Below, piece by piece: positions 1-7,191 of a stretch of 20,782 nucleotides of DNA. Source of the stretch: Desulfobacterales bacterium (GTDB lineage Bacteria > Desulfobacterota > Desulfobacteria > Desulfobacterales > JAFDCJ01); the NCBI GenBank assembly GCA_029932495.1, contig JAOZPY010000012.1, positions 1 to 20,782 of the forward strand, in the 5' to 3' direction. The stretch's first letter is position 1. Each line of letters begins with the position of its first letter. The notes below the pieces were generated by a model. It was not told the DNA's origin, made no database searches, and saw only the letters and a list, made by a program, of their open reading frames with translations. Made by a program: the position numbers and the translations under genes.

Positions 1-820
1 TGTTTTCACCGTATATCGTATCATTAAAATCGAAAATATGCACTTCCACCGTAAATTGGTGCTCTTTAAAGGTCGGGCTGTAACCGATGTTGGCCACGCC
101 CTTATGCTGTGTGCCGCCGCATTCCACGGTGACGGCATAAATGCCGGTTTTGGGACACAGTTCATCATGCAGGTTGATGTTGGCGGTGGGAATCCCCAGA
201 ACTTTTCCCCCCCGATCCCGCCCGGTTACCACCTTTCCCCGGATCTGGTAATGACGGCCCAGCATTTTTTCAGCCTGCGCCATTTGGCCATCCATGACCA
301 GTTCCCTGATTTTCGTGCTGCTGATCCGGTCCACATGGGTGCGGTTCATCCGGATCCAGTTCGCCACGATCACCTCAAAACCATATTCAACGGCATAGGA
401 CCTGAGAGATTCGATGTCTCCCTCACGGTTTTTGCCGAAACTGTAATCTTCCCCAACGACGATGGCCTTTATTCCGATTTTGCGCACCAGCAAATCAACT
501 ACGAACTGCTGGGCTGAAAGGGAAGCAAATTCCTTTGTGAAAGGAATGCAGATAAGCACATCCATGCCGGTGCGTTCAATCAGTTCTACTTTTTGCTCAT
601 AAAGGGTGATCAGGGGCGGGTGGTGGTTCGGCTTCAGGACCCGGATGGGGTGGGGTTCGAACGTCATGGCAATTGATGTGCCTCCCATGTCCTCGGCGGT
701 TTCAATGACTTCATGGAAAAGGGCCTGATGGCCGATGTGAACGCCATCAAAATTGCCGATGGTGATCACAGCATTGGGAAATGGTTTGGAAATGTTATCC
801 AGATGGTCAATAATTTTCAT
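1..820 (-). CDS. ribF: Bifunctional riboflavin kinase / FMN adenylyltransferase, 3' end cut by window edge
   Basis: Makes FMN from riboflavin and then FAD from FMN and ATP in the cytoplasm. Reading the minus strand from the ATG at 820-818 gives 273 residues before the window ends. The N-terminal nucleotidyltransferase domain shows GNFDGVHIGH (residues 22-31, with the HxGH signature). The family motif ISSTKIR follows later. The kinase domain begins with GRDRGGKVLGIPTANI and KTGIYAV, and the visible end reads VEVHIFDF, a typical RibF stretch; only the last few dozen residues are missing. No strong Shine-Dalgarno precedes the ATG, but this start places the nucleotide-binding motif about 20 residues in, as usual. 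It is transcribed away from the tRNA-Leu gene, so the AT-rich stretch 821-913 holds control signals for both. Family assignment is very secure; only the C-terminus is unseen. Confidence 0.95.
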   Translation of the reverse strand, partial: MKIIDHLDNISKPFPNAVITIGNFDGVHIGHQALFHEVIETAEDMGGTSIAMTFEPHPIRVLKPNHHPPLITLYEQKVELIERTGMDVLICIPFTKEFASLSAQQFVVDLLVRKIGIKAIVVGEDYSFGKNREGDIESLRSYAVEYGFEVIVANWIRMNRTHVDRISSTKIRELVMDGQMAQAEKMLGRHYQIRGKVVTGRDRGGKVLGIPTANINLHDELCPKTGIYAVTVECGGTQHKGVANIGYSPTFKEHQFTVEVHIFDFNDTIYGEN

Positions 821-849
821 GGCAAATTACCAAACAGAAAATAATGGGC

Positions 850-876
850 TTGACATCGGTCGCAAAAATATATATT
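850..876 (+). promoter_or_regulatory. Candidate sigma70-type promoter of tRNA-Leu
   Basis: A perfect -35 TTGACA lies at 850-855, followed by the A/T-rich stretch TATATATTTA. The best -10 matches are TATATT at 871-876 (spacing 15) or TATTTA at 873-878 (spacing 17). The transcript would start about 30 nt before the tRNA 5' end. This is read by eye; which -10 is used is uncertain. Confidence 0.6.
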
Positions 877-913
877 TAGTCCACAACCTGAATCAAATCA
901 ATCTTTTTAACGT

Positions 914-1000
914 GCCGAAGTGGCGGAACTGGTAGACGCGCTAGGTTCAGGGTCTAGTGGGCGTACGCCTGTGCGAGTTCGAGTCTCGCCTTCGGCACCA
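914..1000 (+). tRNA. tRNA-Leu (anticodon CAG)
   Basis: An 87-nt class II tRNA with the CCA tail encoded. The acceptor arms GCCGAAG (914-920) and CTTCGGC pair fully, followed by discriminator A and CCA ending at 1000. The D-loop GGTAGACGCG and the T-arm GCGAGTTCGAGTCTCGC are canonical. The anticodon arm is CTAGG/TCTAG around TTCAGGG, giving anticodon CAG at 948-950, which reads the CUG leucine codon. The long variable arm (TGGGCGTACGCCT region) is expected for tRNA-Leu. No mobile-element attachment duplication of its 3' end was seen in this window. Confidence 0.97.
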
Positions 1001-1015
1001 CAAATTATAAACACC

Positions 1016-1046
1016 AAAAGCGCAATTTCAATATTGCGCTTTTTTT
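1016..1046 (+). terminator. Rho-independent terminator after tRNA-Leu
   Basis: An 11-bp perfect stem (1016-1026 pairs with 1033-1043; core GCGCAAT/ATTGCGC) has a 6-nt loop and a T run at 1040-1046. It sits 16 nt after the tRNA. On the opposite strand the same hairpin follows the cyclophilin stop codon (1065) and ends in a shorter T run, so it probably works in both directions for these convergent genes. Confidence 0.85.
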
Positions 1047-1064
1047 ATGGCTCAATCTGTCGGT

Positions 1065-1586
1065 TTAGCGTTGGATGGTGACTTTTTCCATCACCACATT
1101 TTCAACCGGCCGATCCCCCGGGCCTGTCTGGACGGCGCCGATTTTTTCGATCACCTCCATGCCTTTTGTCACCTTGCCGAAAACCGCATGATGGTCGTCC
1201 AGATGCGGGGTCGGCGCCAGGGTGATGAAAAACTGGCTGCCATTGGTGCCGGGGCCGGCATTGGCCATGGACAGGATTCCTGCGCTGTCATGGCGCAACG
1301 ACGGATCGAACTCATCGGCGAAGCGGTAGCCCGGGTCGCCGGTACCGGTACCCAGGGGGCAGCCGCCCTGAATGACAAAGTCTGCGATGACCCGATGAAA
1401 AATCAGGCCATCGTAAAAATTACCGCCTTTTTGAGTTTCCTGCCGGCCTTCGGCCAGATTGATAAAATTCCAGACCGTCTCCGGGCATTCTTTGGCATAC
1501 AATTCAGCTTCAAATGTGCCCATGTTAGTCTCAAAAACAACAGTGGCCCGTTCAATGTCTTCTTTGTAATCGCTTTTGGTGGTCAT
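1065..1586 (-). CDS. Peptidyl-prolyl cis-trans isomerase, cyclophilin type
   Basis: Cytoplasmic proline isomerase that assists protein folding; 173 residues with no signal peptide. A single cyclophilin domain fills the protein. Visible active-site features are FHRVIADFVIQGG (R65, F70, Q73), then ILSMANAGPGTNGSQFFIT (M107, Q118, F120) and the HLDDHHAVFGKV end. The position of the cyclosporin-contacting tryptophan of eukaryotic cyclophilins is histidine (H128), as bacterial proteins commonly vary there. The start at 1586 has a strong AAGGAGAG Shine-Dalgarno. The gene lies 89 nt after mtaB on the same strand, so it may be read from the same transcript, although the gap contains a repeat-like tract (1611-1627). 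It ends against the bidirectional tRNA terminator. Confidence 0.95.
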   Translation of the reverse strand: MTTKSDYKEDIERATVVFETNMGTFEAELYAKECPETVWNFINLAEGRQETQKGGNFYDGLIFHRVIADFVIQGGCPLGTGTGDPGYRFADEFDPSLRHDSAGILSMANAGPGTNGSQFFITLAPTPHLDDHHAVFGKVTKGMEVIEKIGAVQTGPGDRPVENVVMEKVTIQR

Positions 1587-1610
1587 GATTCTCTCCTTTT
1601 TAATTTTTTT

Positions 1611-1627
1611 TGACAGGATTTACAGGG
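1611..1627. repeat. Short dispersed-repeat-like motif (ACAGGATT type)
   Basis: The mtaB-cyclophilin gap holds TGACAGGATTTACAGGG, two imperfect copies of an ACAGGRTT unit. It is followed by a small hairpin, TGGATT-(6 nt)-AATCCA, at about 1632-1649. From memory, units of this kind are scattered between genes in many environmental bacterial genomes. Only one instance is in this window, so its status as a repeat cannot be tested here. Confidence 0.35.
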
Positions 1628-1675
1628 TTTTTTGGATTAAATAAAATCCATTCGATTTTGTTTTTTACATTCTCT

Positions 1676-3004
1676 TCAGCTGTGCAAAACGCCGAAAAGC
1701 TTATTTCCTTCCATTTTTTGTATTTTAACCCCCACCAGTTTGTTTTTCAGCTCATCACCACCATCTGCCAGCACAGGCAGGTAGTTGGAGGAGATGCCCT
1801 TCAACATTCCGGTGGGAGCATCCCGCTTGGATTCAACCAGAATCTGTCGGGTTTGTCCAATAAATTGCCGGTAAAAATCAGCCCGTTTTTTATTTCCCAG
1901 CCGGCGCATCTGCGCACACCGTTTTTTTATAACCGCCGAATCGATTTTATCTGCAAATTTTTCGGCGGCGGTTCCAGGCCGGACGGAAAACGGAAAAACA
2001 TGCAGGTAGCTGACGGGCAGAGCGGCAATCATTTCATAGGTATTGGCAAAAGCGGCCTTGCTTTCGCCGGGAAAACCGATCAGCGTATCCACCCCGATGG
2101 CGGCTTCGGGCATTGCGCGATGAATACGGCTGACTAAATTCTCAAAGTCCAGGCGGCAATAGGGACGTCCCATTTTCTTTAAGATGGCGTCATCGCCGCT
2201 TTGCAGCGGGATGTGAAAATGGCGGCAGAACATCTCACATCCGGCTACCCGATCAATGATTTCTTGCGTCAGTTCAAAAGGCTCAATGGAGCTAAGCCGG
2301 ACCCGATCAATGCAGCCGGTCTCCTGGATACGTTCCAGAAGCTGCCCAAGATGGGTGTCGGGAGCCAGATCATGTCCGTAAGCACCGAGATGAATCCCCG
2401 TCAGCACCACTTCATGATAGCCGGCGGCAGCCACCTGTTGAATGCATTGCAAAACATTTTCTAGCGGCATGCTGCGGCTGCGGCCCCGGGCATAGGGTAC
2501 GATGCAGTATGTGCAAAAAGCATTGCAGCCGTCCTGGATTTTTAAAAACGGCCGCGTGCGGGAGTCAGCCAGGGGCGGCGGCGGGTTTTTGGATTCAAAA
2601 GGGGTTTCTGGATCCAGATCACCGCTAATGCGGATGGCACCCGCAGGAATTTTACCGTCGAGCGTGCGTACGAGGTGGCCGACGGTCTGCTTTTCAGCAT
2701 GGCCCACAATATAGTGAACCCCTTTGATGTTCTGGATATCTTCTGGTGACGTCTGGGCATAGCAGCCGGTGACCACAATGCATGCCGCTGGATGGGTGCG
2801 GATGGCCTTTCGTACGGCCTGCCGCGACTGCATGGAGGCTTTGCCGGTCACTGTGCAGGTGTTTACAATGCACACGTCCGCCTTTTGTCCGTCAGCCGCT
2901 GCTGTCCAGTCGGCGGACATCAGTTCCTGGGCAATGGCTTCGGATTCGGCCTGGTTGACCTTGCAACCCAAGGTGGTGATTTTAAATTTTTTCAATTTAT
3001 ACAA
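1676..3004 (-). CDS. mtaB: tRNA (N6-L-threonylcarbamoyladenosine37-C2)-methylthiotransferase MtaB
   Basis: A radical-SAM enzyme that adds a methylthio group to t6A at position 37 of ANN-decoding tRNAs, giving ms2t6A. With the start chosen here it has 442 residues. The N-terminal methylthiotransferase domain carries three cluster cysteines: C14 (TLGCKVNQ), C50 (NTCTVT) and C81 (TGCYAQ). The radical-SAM motif is C160-x3-C164-x2-C167 in GCNAFCTYCIVPYARGRSR. A TRAM-like tail follows from about residue 365. The KVNQ form of the first motif separates MtaB from MiaB. Start choice: the frame is open to 3094, but that part overlaps the mnmA coding end. The TTG at 3004 has GGAGG (3010-3014) five nt upstream and overlaps the mnmA stop by 8 nt, implying translational coupling. 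A second TTG at 2995 is the alternative. Confidence 0.93.
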   Translation of the reverse strand: MYKLKKFKITTLGCKVNQAESEAIAQELMSADWTAAADGQKADVCIVNTCTVTGKASMQSRQAVRKAIRTHPAACIVVTGCYAQTSPEDIQNIKGVHYIVGHAEKQTVGHLVRTLDGKIPAGAIRISGDLDPETPFESKNPPPPLADSRTRPFLKIQDGCNAFCTYCIVPYARGRSRSMPLENVLQCIQQVAAAGYHEVVLTGIHLGAYGHDLAPDTHLGQLLERIQETGCIDRVRLSSIEPFELTQEIIDRVAGCEMFCRHFHIPLQSGDDAILKKMGRPYCRLDFENLVSRIHRAMPEAAIGVDTLIGFPGESKAAFANTYEMIAALPVSYLHVFPFSVRPGTAAEKFADKIDSAVIKKRCAQMRRLGNKKRADFYRQFIGQTRQILVESKRDAPTGMLKGISSNYLPVLADGGDELKNKLVGVKIQKMEGNKLFGVLHS

Positions 3005-4055
3005 TCCACCCTCCGCCCAGCACCTCGTTATCGCGATAAAACACGGCCGCCTGCCCGGGGGTGATGGCGGACAGCGGGGTTTTAAAATGCACAATGGCCG
3101 TGTGCTTATCGCGGGGCAAAAGCGTTGATATCACTTCGCGGCTGCGGTAGCGCACCCGCGTGCGAACCTCAATGGATGATGCCGGCGGCGGTTGAATCCA
3201 GTTGATATCCACAACCTTGCATTCTGAGGCCAGCAGGTCCTTTTTGGCACCCACCACCAGACGGTTGCGCACCATATCCAGGCGCACCACGTAATAGGGT
3301 TCGGCGGCCGGGCAGTTGATACCGCGACGCTGGCCGATGGTAAACAGGTGCAGGCCGTCATGCTCGCCAATGACCTGACCGTCAAGGGTTTCGATAAGAC
3401 CGGGCTGCGGTGAAAAATTCTTTTGTTCGGCCATAAACTGCCCGTAGGTCGTATTTTTGATAAAGCACACATCCTGGCTTTCTGCCCGGGTTACAGGATG
3501 CAGTCCTTCCTGACGGGCCAGTTCTTTGACATCAACCTTGTTCATGTCTCCCAGCGGAAAGCAGGCCCCGGCAAGCTGTTCGGGTGTCAGACGGGCCATA
3601 AAATAGGACTGGTCTTTTGCCGCATCCCGTCCTTTTAGCAGGTGCCGGCCGCCGGCCGGATCTTTTTCGATACGCGCATAATGGCCCGTGGCCAGACGTT
3701 CAGCCCCCAGCCGGCGTGCAGAAGACAGGATCGTCCCGAATTTAATGACCGGATTGCATCGCATGCACGGATTGGGTGTTTGGCCGGCCAGGTAGGAGCG
3801 AGTAAAATAATCGATGATTTTTTCCTGAAATTCGCTGCGGATATCGATAATTTTTACGCTGATACCCAGTTGGGTTTCGATACCGGCTATGGCATGTCGG
3901 GGCTCTGCTGACCGGGAGGGCAAAAAGGAGGCGGCCGCCTCATACCCGGTAATGAAATGGATGCCAAAAACATCATGTCCGCGCTTTTTTAATAGAAAGG
4001 CGGCCATCATGGAATCAACGCCGCCGCTTATGGCTACCGCGGTTTTGGGTTTCAT
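2997..4055 (-). CDS. mnmA: tRNA-specific 2-thiouridylase MnmA
   Basis: Thiolates U34 (s2U34) of Glu, Gln and Lys tRNAs using ATP and a sulfur donor. 352 residues, normal for the family. The ATP-pyrophosphatase P-loop SGGVDS lies at residues 10-15. The tRNA-binding loop holds PNPCMRCNPVIKF with C97 and C100. KDQSYFM follows, then DVCFI with C197, and FTIGQRRG in the C-terminal half. C100 and C197 match the known catalytic pair; C97 adds a CxxC. The frame is open to 4118, but the ATG at 4055 overlaps the upstream stop as ATGA and begins directly at the conserved MKPKTAVAISGG, so it is the start. It sits between a NIL-ferredoxin and mtaB in a tightly packed unit devoted to tRNA sulfur chemistry. 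Confidence 0.96.
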   Translation of the reverse strand: MKPKTAVAISGGVDSMMAAFLLKKRGHDVFGIHFITGYEAAASFLPSRSAEPRHAIAGIETQLGISVKIIDIRSEFQEKIIDYFTRSYLAGQTPNPCMRCNPVIKFGTILSSARRLGAERLATGHYARIEKDPAGGRHLLKGRDAAKDQSYFMARLTPEQLAGACFPLGDMNKVDVKELARQEGLHPVTRAESQDVCFIKNTTYGQFMAEQKNFSPQPGLIETLDGQVIGEHDGLHLFTIGQRRGINCPAAEPYYVVRLDMVRNRLVVGAKKDLLASECKVVDINWIQPPPASSIEVRTRVRYRSREVISTLLPRDKHTAIVHFKTPLSAITPGQAAVFYRDNEVLGGGWIV

Positions 4056-4480
4056 GCAAAAAAGGTCTGGGACATCGGGCGGATTTCCATGGCCCGGGGC
4101 GGACAGGCAGGCACGCACAATTCGCAGACACTACATTTTTTCTGATCAAAAACCACTTTCATTTCCGGCCGCTGGACCGCTAGAGCCCCGGTTGGGCATA
4201 CAGCCGTGCAGGCACCGCAATCCGTGCATTTCCTGTTATTGCGCTTGATTTCCCGGGCGGCATTCTGAACGTGCACGCCATGGGATTTGAGATAATTCAC
4301 CCCATCTCTGAAATTTTTGCGGGTGCCGGTCAACTCCAGCACCATCACCCCCTCTTTGCGGGGCAAGACGGTGGCATTGAGAATGTTGAAAATCAAATCG
4401 TAGTCCCGCGTTAAACCACAGACAATCGGATTGCGCACCACCGTTTTCGGGAAGCGCAAAATGAGTATTTTTGAATACAC
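4052..4480 (-). CDS. NIL-domain dicluster ferredoxin (2 x 4Fe-4S)
   Basis: A 142-residue soluble protein. Residues 1 to about 75 match the NIL domain (known from the C-terminus of MetN transporters): LRFPKTVVRNPIVCGLTRDYDLIFNIL and then TGTRKNFRDGVNYLKSHGV. Residues 85-126 carry two complete cluster motifs, C85-x2-C88-x2-C91-x3-C95-P and C116-x2-C119-x2-C122-x3-C126-P. The start is GTG at 4480, with GGAGG six nt upstream. Its stop overlaps the mnmA start as ATGA, so the two are almost certainly co-translated. NIL-ferredoxins are linked, from work in methanogens that I recall, to sulfide-dependent homocysteine synthesis. A role in delivering electrons or sulfur to MnmA is my inference from the overlap, not something shown by the sequence. 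The protein architecture is secure; the exact function is open. Confidence 0.9.
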   Translation of the reverse strand: MYSKILILRFPKTVVRNPIVCGLTRDYDLIFNILNATVLPRKEGVMVLELTGTRKNFRDGVNYLKSHGVHVQNAAREIKRNNRKCTDCGACTAVCPTGALAVQRPEMKVVFDQKKCSVCELCVPACPPRAMEIRPMSQTFFA

Positions 4481-4565
4481 GCCAAACCTCCAGGAGCAGA
4501 CCCGCCGGGGCGGATGGATAAAACACCCGTTATTAATTCACTATTTTCTTGCCCGATTCGTTTAT

Positions 4566-4575
4566 GCAACGTTGC
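4566..4575. promoter_or_regulatory. GCAACGTTGC palindrome at the start of the thiolation operon transcript
   Basis: A perfect 10-bp palindrome lies 4 nt downstream of the -10 box of the minus-strand promoter, where transcription of the ferredoxin-mnmA-mtaB unit should begin. The same CAACGTTG core heads the repeats at 6929, 7622 and 7852. The position suits an operator, but no regulator is proven. Confidence 0.35.
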
Positions 4576-4579
4576 GGGT

Positions 4580-4608
4580 AATTTAATCTCAAACGATCAC
4601 CCTGTCAA
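4580..4608 (-). promoter_or_regulatory. Sigma70-like promoter of the NIL-ferredoxin/mnmA/mtaB operon
   Basis: On the minus strand there is a perfect -35 TTGACA (plus positions 4603-4608), a 17-nt spacer and -10 TAAATT (4580-4585). It lies about 100 nt upstream of the GTG start of the ferredoxin gene. This is the only good promoter seen for the whole minus-strand unit down to 1065. Confidence 0.65.
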
Positions 4609-4681
4609 TAAATAGTACGTGAAAGCATAGAGGCTGATGCCGACAACAGCAACAGATATGCCTGTTCAGCTCGACGGTTCA

Positions 4682-4710
4682 TTGACTCCAGCGATATTTT
4701 AACGTATCAT
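4682..4710 (+). promoter_or_regulatory. Sigma70-like promoter of the acyltransferase-hydrolase gene
   Basis: -35 TTGACT at 4682-4687, an exact 17-nt spacer and -10 TATCAT at 4705-4710 (five of six matches each). The predicted start near 4717 leaves a 5' leader of about 55 nt containing an A9 run. It is divergent from the thiolation-operon promoter about 75 nt away. Confidence 0.65.
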
Positions 4711-4771
4711 TTAAGAGGGTAAAAAAAAAGAGATCATAACCCATAATCCCTTACCTGTAAACGGTATACCG

Positions 4772-6925
4772 ATGAACCTGTTTGCCTATCGATCAACCGG
4801 GTTTGCCATTAAAGCCATCTCAAACCTGAGCAAGGCCAAAATCACCCTTCATGATACGGACAACATCCCGGAAGGTTCCATCATTTTTGTCATCAATCAT
4901 TTTACCCGCCTGGAAACTTTTTTGATGCCCTACCACATTTTCAAGTTGACCGACGTACCGGTCTGGTCGCTGGCGGATTATGAGCTTTTCCAGGGTGCGT
5001 TCGGGACCTACCTGGAGAAGGTGGGGGCCCTGTCAACCAAAGATCCCGACCGGGATCGGCTGATTGTCAAAACCCTGCTCACCGGAGAGGCTGACTGGAT
5101 CATCTTCCCCGAGGGGCGTATGGTTAAGAATAAAAAAATAATTGAAAAAGGCCAGTTCATGATTTCCTGGGCCGGCGGCAAGCATCCGCCCCATACCGGG
5201 GCCGCCACCTTGGCCATCCGCACGGAATTTTACCGTCAGCGTCTGCGTCACCTGTCTGCAAGAAAACCGGATGAGGCAGCCTACCTGTTGAAGCTTTTTA
5301 AAATTGAGGAAATCGAACCGGTTTTAAAGCGCAATACTTACATTGTCCCGGTCAACTTGACCTATTATCCCATTCGGGCCCAGGAAAACATTTTAAGCAA
5401 ACTTGCCCTGCGCCTGGTGGATGATCTGCCGGAGCGCATCGTGGAAGAGCTGATGACCGAAGGCTCCATGCTGATTTCCGGGGTGGATATTGATATTCGC
5501 TTTGGAAAACCCCTGTTAATCAGCCCATGTCTTGATCAGGATATTATCCAACGCGATGTTCAGGCGCCCCGGCGCATTGATTTCGATGATCCGATTTCCT
5601 GTAAAAGCTGCCTGCGCAAAGAAGCCCTGAAACTAATGCAGCGTTACATGGGAGCTATTTATTCCATGACCACTGTCAACCTCGATCATCTTTTCAGCTC
5701 TTTGCTGCGCAGCATGCCCTTTAAAAACATTGATGAGATGGACCTGCGGCGCAGGGTGTTTTTAGCCGCCTCGCGCATCCGGCAAGATTCAGATTTGTAT
5801 ATCCATCACGATCTAAAAGATGATCAGGTCCACCTGTTGACCGACGATCGTTTTGGAAAAGCAGATGATTTTATCACCATTGCACTTGAAAAAGGCAACC
5901 TGCGACGTGAAAACGGCCGCCTGGTAAAAGATCAGAGCACGTTTACTTCGGCCTATGAATTTCATCGCGCCCGCATCGACAACCCGCTGGATGTCATCGC
6001 CAATACGGTCGAACCCCTTGGTGAACTGCAACGGACCGTCCGGCGGCTGGCCGTCCAGCCAGGTTTCTGGATCCGGCGCAAAATAGCCGGCTACCTCATG
6101 CAAAAGGCAGTGGAAGAGTTTGAAACCGACTACAAGACGCACTATAAGGCCGAAGAATCCAAACCCATGGATGTCGGAATGCCGCTGTTGGTCAAGGGAA
6201 GATCGCGCAAAATCGGTGTGCTGCTTTGCCATGGTTATATGGCAGCCCCAATGGAGGTCAAAGAACTGGCGCTTTATCTGGCAAGCATGGGATTCTGGGT
6301 ATATGTTCCCAGGCTGAAAGGGCATGGCACCTCGCCGGATGATCTGGCCGGACGATCCTACCAGGACTGGGTCGCGTCAGTTGATCAGGGCTATGCGATC
6401 ATTAGTAATCTTTGCCGCCAGGTGGTGGTGGGAGGATTTTCCACCGGCGCAGGACTGGCGCTGGATCTTGCCGTGCGGGTTCATCATGTGTCCGGGGTGT
6501 TTGCCGTTGCCGCCCCCCTGCGATTAAGAGACTTTTCATCCAAGTTCGCACCGGCGTTGGATATGTGGAACCGCCTGATGCAACGGGCCAATCGACCCGG
6601 CTCCAAAAAGGAATTTGTCGAAAACAACCCTGAAAACCCGCATATCAACTATCTGCGCAACCCCGTTTCAGGGGTGCGTGAAATTGAACGTTTGATGGAT
6701 GCCCTGGAACCCCGGTTGCCGGATTTACAAATACCAGCCCTGATCCTCCAATCCCGCGGCGATCCGGTGGTCGACCCCAGGGGGTCCCGAAAAATTTTCG
6801 ATCTTCTCGGCACGGATGACAAGGAATATCACCTGTTTAATTTTGACCGTCATGGAATTTTGCTGGGAGAAGGCGCCCGCCGGGTTCACCGGGCCATCGG
6901 GGAGTTTGTTTCACGGTTCAGGTAA
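4772..6925 (+). CDS. Fusion of PlsC-like acyltransferase and alpha/beta-hydrolase (lipase/esterase)
   Basis: 717 residues, two enzymes in one chain. Residues about 20-290 resemble glycerolipid acyltransferases: an NH-x4-E block (N42 H43 FTRL E48, where the family normally has NH-x4-D), then WIIFPEGRM (112-117), the acyl-acceptor-binding motif. Residues about 290-475 form a linker region with many Arg and Asp residues and no domain I recognise. Residues about 480-717 are a serine alpha/beta hydrolase: HG at 487-488 for the oxyanion loop, nucleophile elbow GFSTG with S557, acid D664 in SRGDPVVDP and base H694 in DRHGILL, like monoglyceride lipases. No signal peptide or clear membrane helix is visible. 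A role in remodelling membrane or storage lipids is inferred. The ATG at 4772 has no good Shine-Dalgarno, but a promoter lies just upstream. Transcribed alone; the intergenic repeat starts 3 nt after its stop. Confidence 0.88.
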   Translation: MNLFAYRSTGFAIKAISNLSKAKITLHDTDNIPEGSIIFVINHFTRLETFLMPYHIFKLTDVPVWSLADYELFQGAFGTYLEKVGALSTKDPDRDRLIVKTLLTGEADWIIFPEGRMVKNKKIIEKGQFMISWAGGKHPPHTGAATLAIRTEFYRQRLRHLSARKPDEAAYLLKLFKIEEIEPVLKRNTYIVPVNLTYYPIRAQENILSKLALRLVDDLPERIVEELMTEGSMLISGVDIDIRFGKPLLISPCLDQDIIQRDVQAPRRIDFDDPISCKSCLRKEALKLMQRYMGAIYSMTTVNLDHLFSSLLRSMPFKNIDEMDLRRRVFLAASRIRQDSDLYIHHDLKDDQVHLLTDDRFGKADDFITIALEKGNLRRENGRLVKDQSTFTSAYEFHRARIDNPLDVIANTVEPLGELQRTVRRLAVQPGFWIRRKIAGYLMQKAVEEFETDYKTHYKAEESKPMDVGMPLLVKGRSRKIGVLLCHGYMAAPMEVKELALYLASMGFWVYVPRLKGHGTSPDDLAGRSYQDWVASVDQGYAIISNLCRQVVVGGFSTGAGLALDLAVRVHHVSGVFAVAAPLRLRDFSSKFAPALDMWNRLMQRANRPGSKKEFVENNPENPHINYLRNPVSGVREIERLMDALEPRLPDLQIPALILQSRGDPVVDPRGSRKIFDLLGTDDKEYHLFNFDRHGILLGEGARRVHRAIGEFVSRFR

Positions 6926-6928
6926 CCT

Positions 6929-6970
6929 CAACGTTGCATAAACAACATGGCAAACAAGATCTAATGACCC
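6929..6970 (+). repeat. 42-nt intergenic direct repeat, copy 1
   Basis: Begins with CAACGTTG and ends with TGACCC. It matches the copy at 7852-7893 at 38 of 42 positions, including 24 identical nucleotides in a row (6939-6962, containing AACAACATGGCAAACAAG). It begins 3 nt after a stop codon. Confidence 0.9.
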
Positions 6971-7063
6971 GGTATAATAACCGATATCACAATAAAATCA
7001 CCATCTTGAGGATATCCCATTAGGTGAATTCACAGGATGGGGCCTTTTTATGCCATGTTGTTT
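6940..7063. repeat. 13-bp inverted repeat with a 98-nt spacer
   Basis: AAACAACATGGCA at 6940-6952 recurs exactly inverted at 7051-7063 (TGCCATGTTGTTT). The left arm is part of the 42-nt repeat. The arrangement could be a small mobile or structured element about 124 nt long. The repeat copy at 7852 lacks such an inverted partner nearby, which weakens a simple MITE reading. Confidence 0.6.
7016..7049 (+). terminator. Possible terminator of the fusion gene
   Basis: CCCAT (7016-7020) pairs with ATGGG (7037-7041), enclosing the palindrome GTGAATTCAC (7024-7033), and is followed by five T residues (7045-7049). The stem is interrupted, so this is only a candidate. Confidence 0.35.
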
Positions 7064-7162
7064 CCCCTCCGACTTTTGCAACATTAAGGGTAAATAAGTC
7101 GTTGCAGGACCCACCAGGCTGTCAATTTTCGGGACTCGGCCAGAAGATTTCTTTCCATTTTT

Positions 7163-7191
7163 TTGACATAATCGATTATTTTTATTAAAAT
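7163..7191 (+). promoter_or_regulatory. Strong sigma70-like promoter with internal palindrome
   Basis: Perfect -35 TTGACA (7163-7168), 17-nt spacer and -10 TAAAAT (7186-7191). The spacer contains a 12-bp perfect palindrome, ATAATCGATTAT (7168-7179), placed where a repressor would block RNA polymerase. It is about 90 nt upstream of the lipoprotein start and may drive the three small genes that follow. Confidence 0.65.

Noticed and set aside
38..517. Plus-strand open frame of 159 residues
   Set aside because: It lies antisense to ribF, whose minus-strand translation has clear family motifs throughout.
914..1000. tRNA-Leu as an integration site of a genomic island
   Set aside because: No integrase gene and no duplicated tRNA 3' end were found in the window.
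2997..3094. Apparent frameshift or fusion between mnmA and mtaB
   Set aside because: The open frame of mtaB extends into mnmA only because no stop intervenes. A TTG with GGAGG at the right distance explains two normal overlapping genes.
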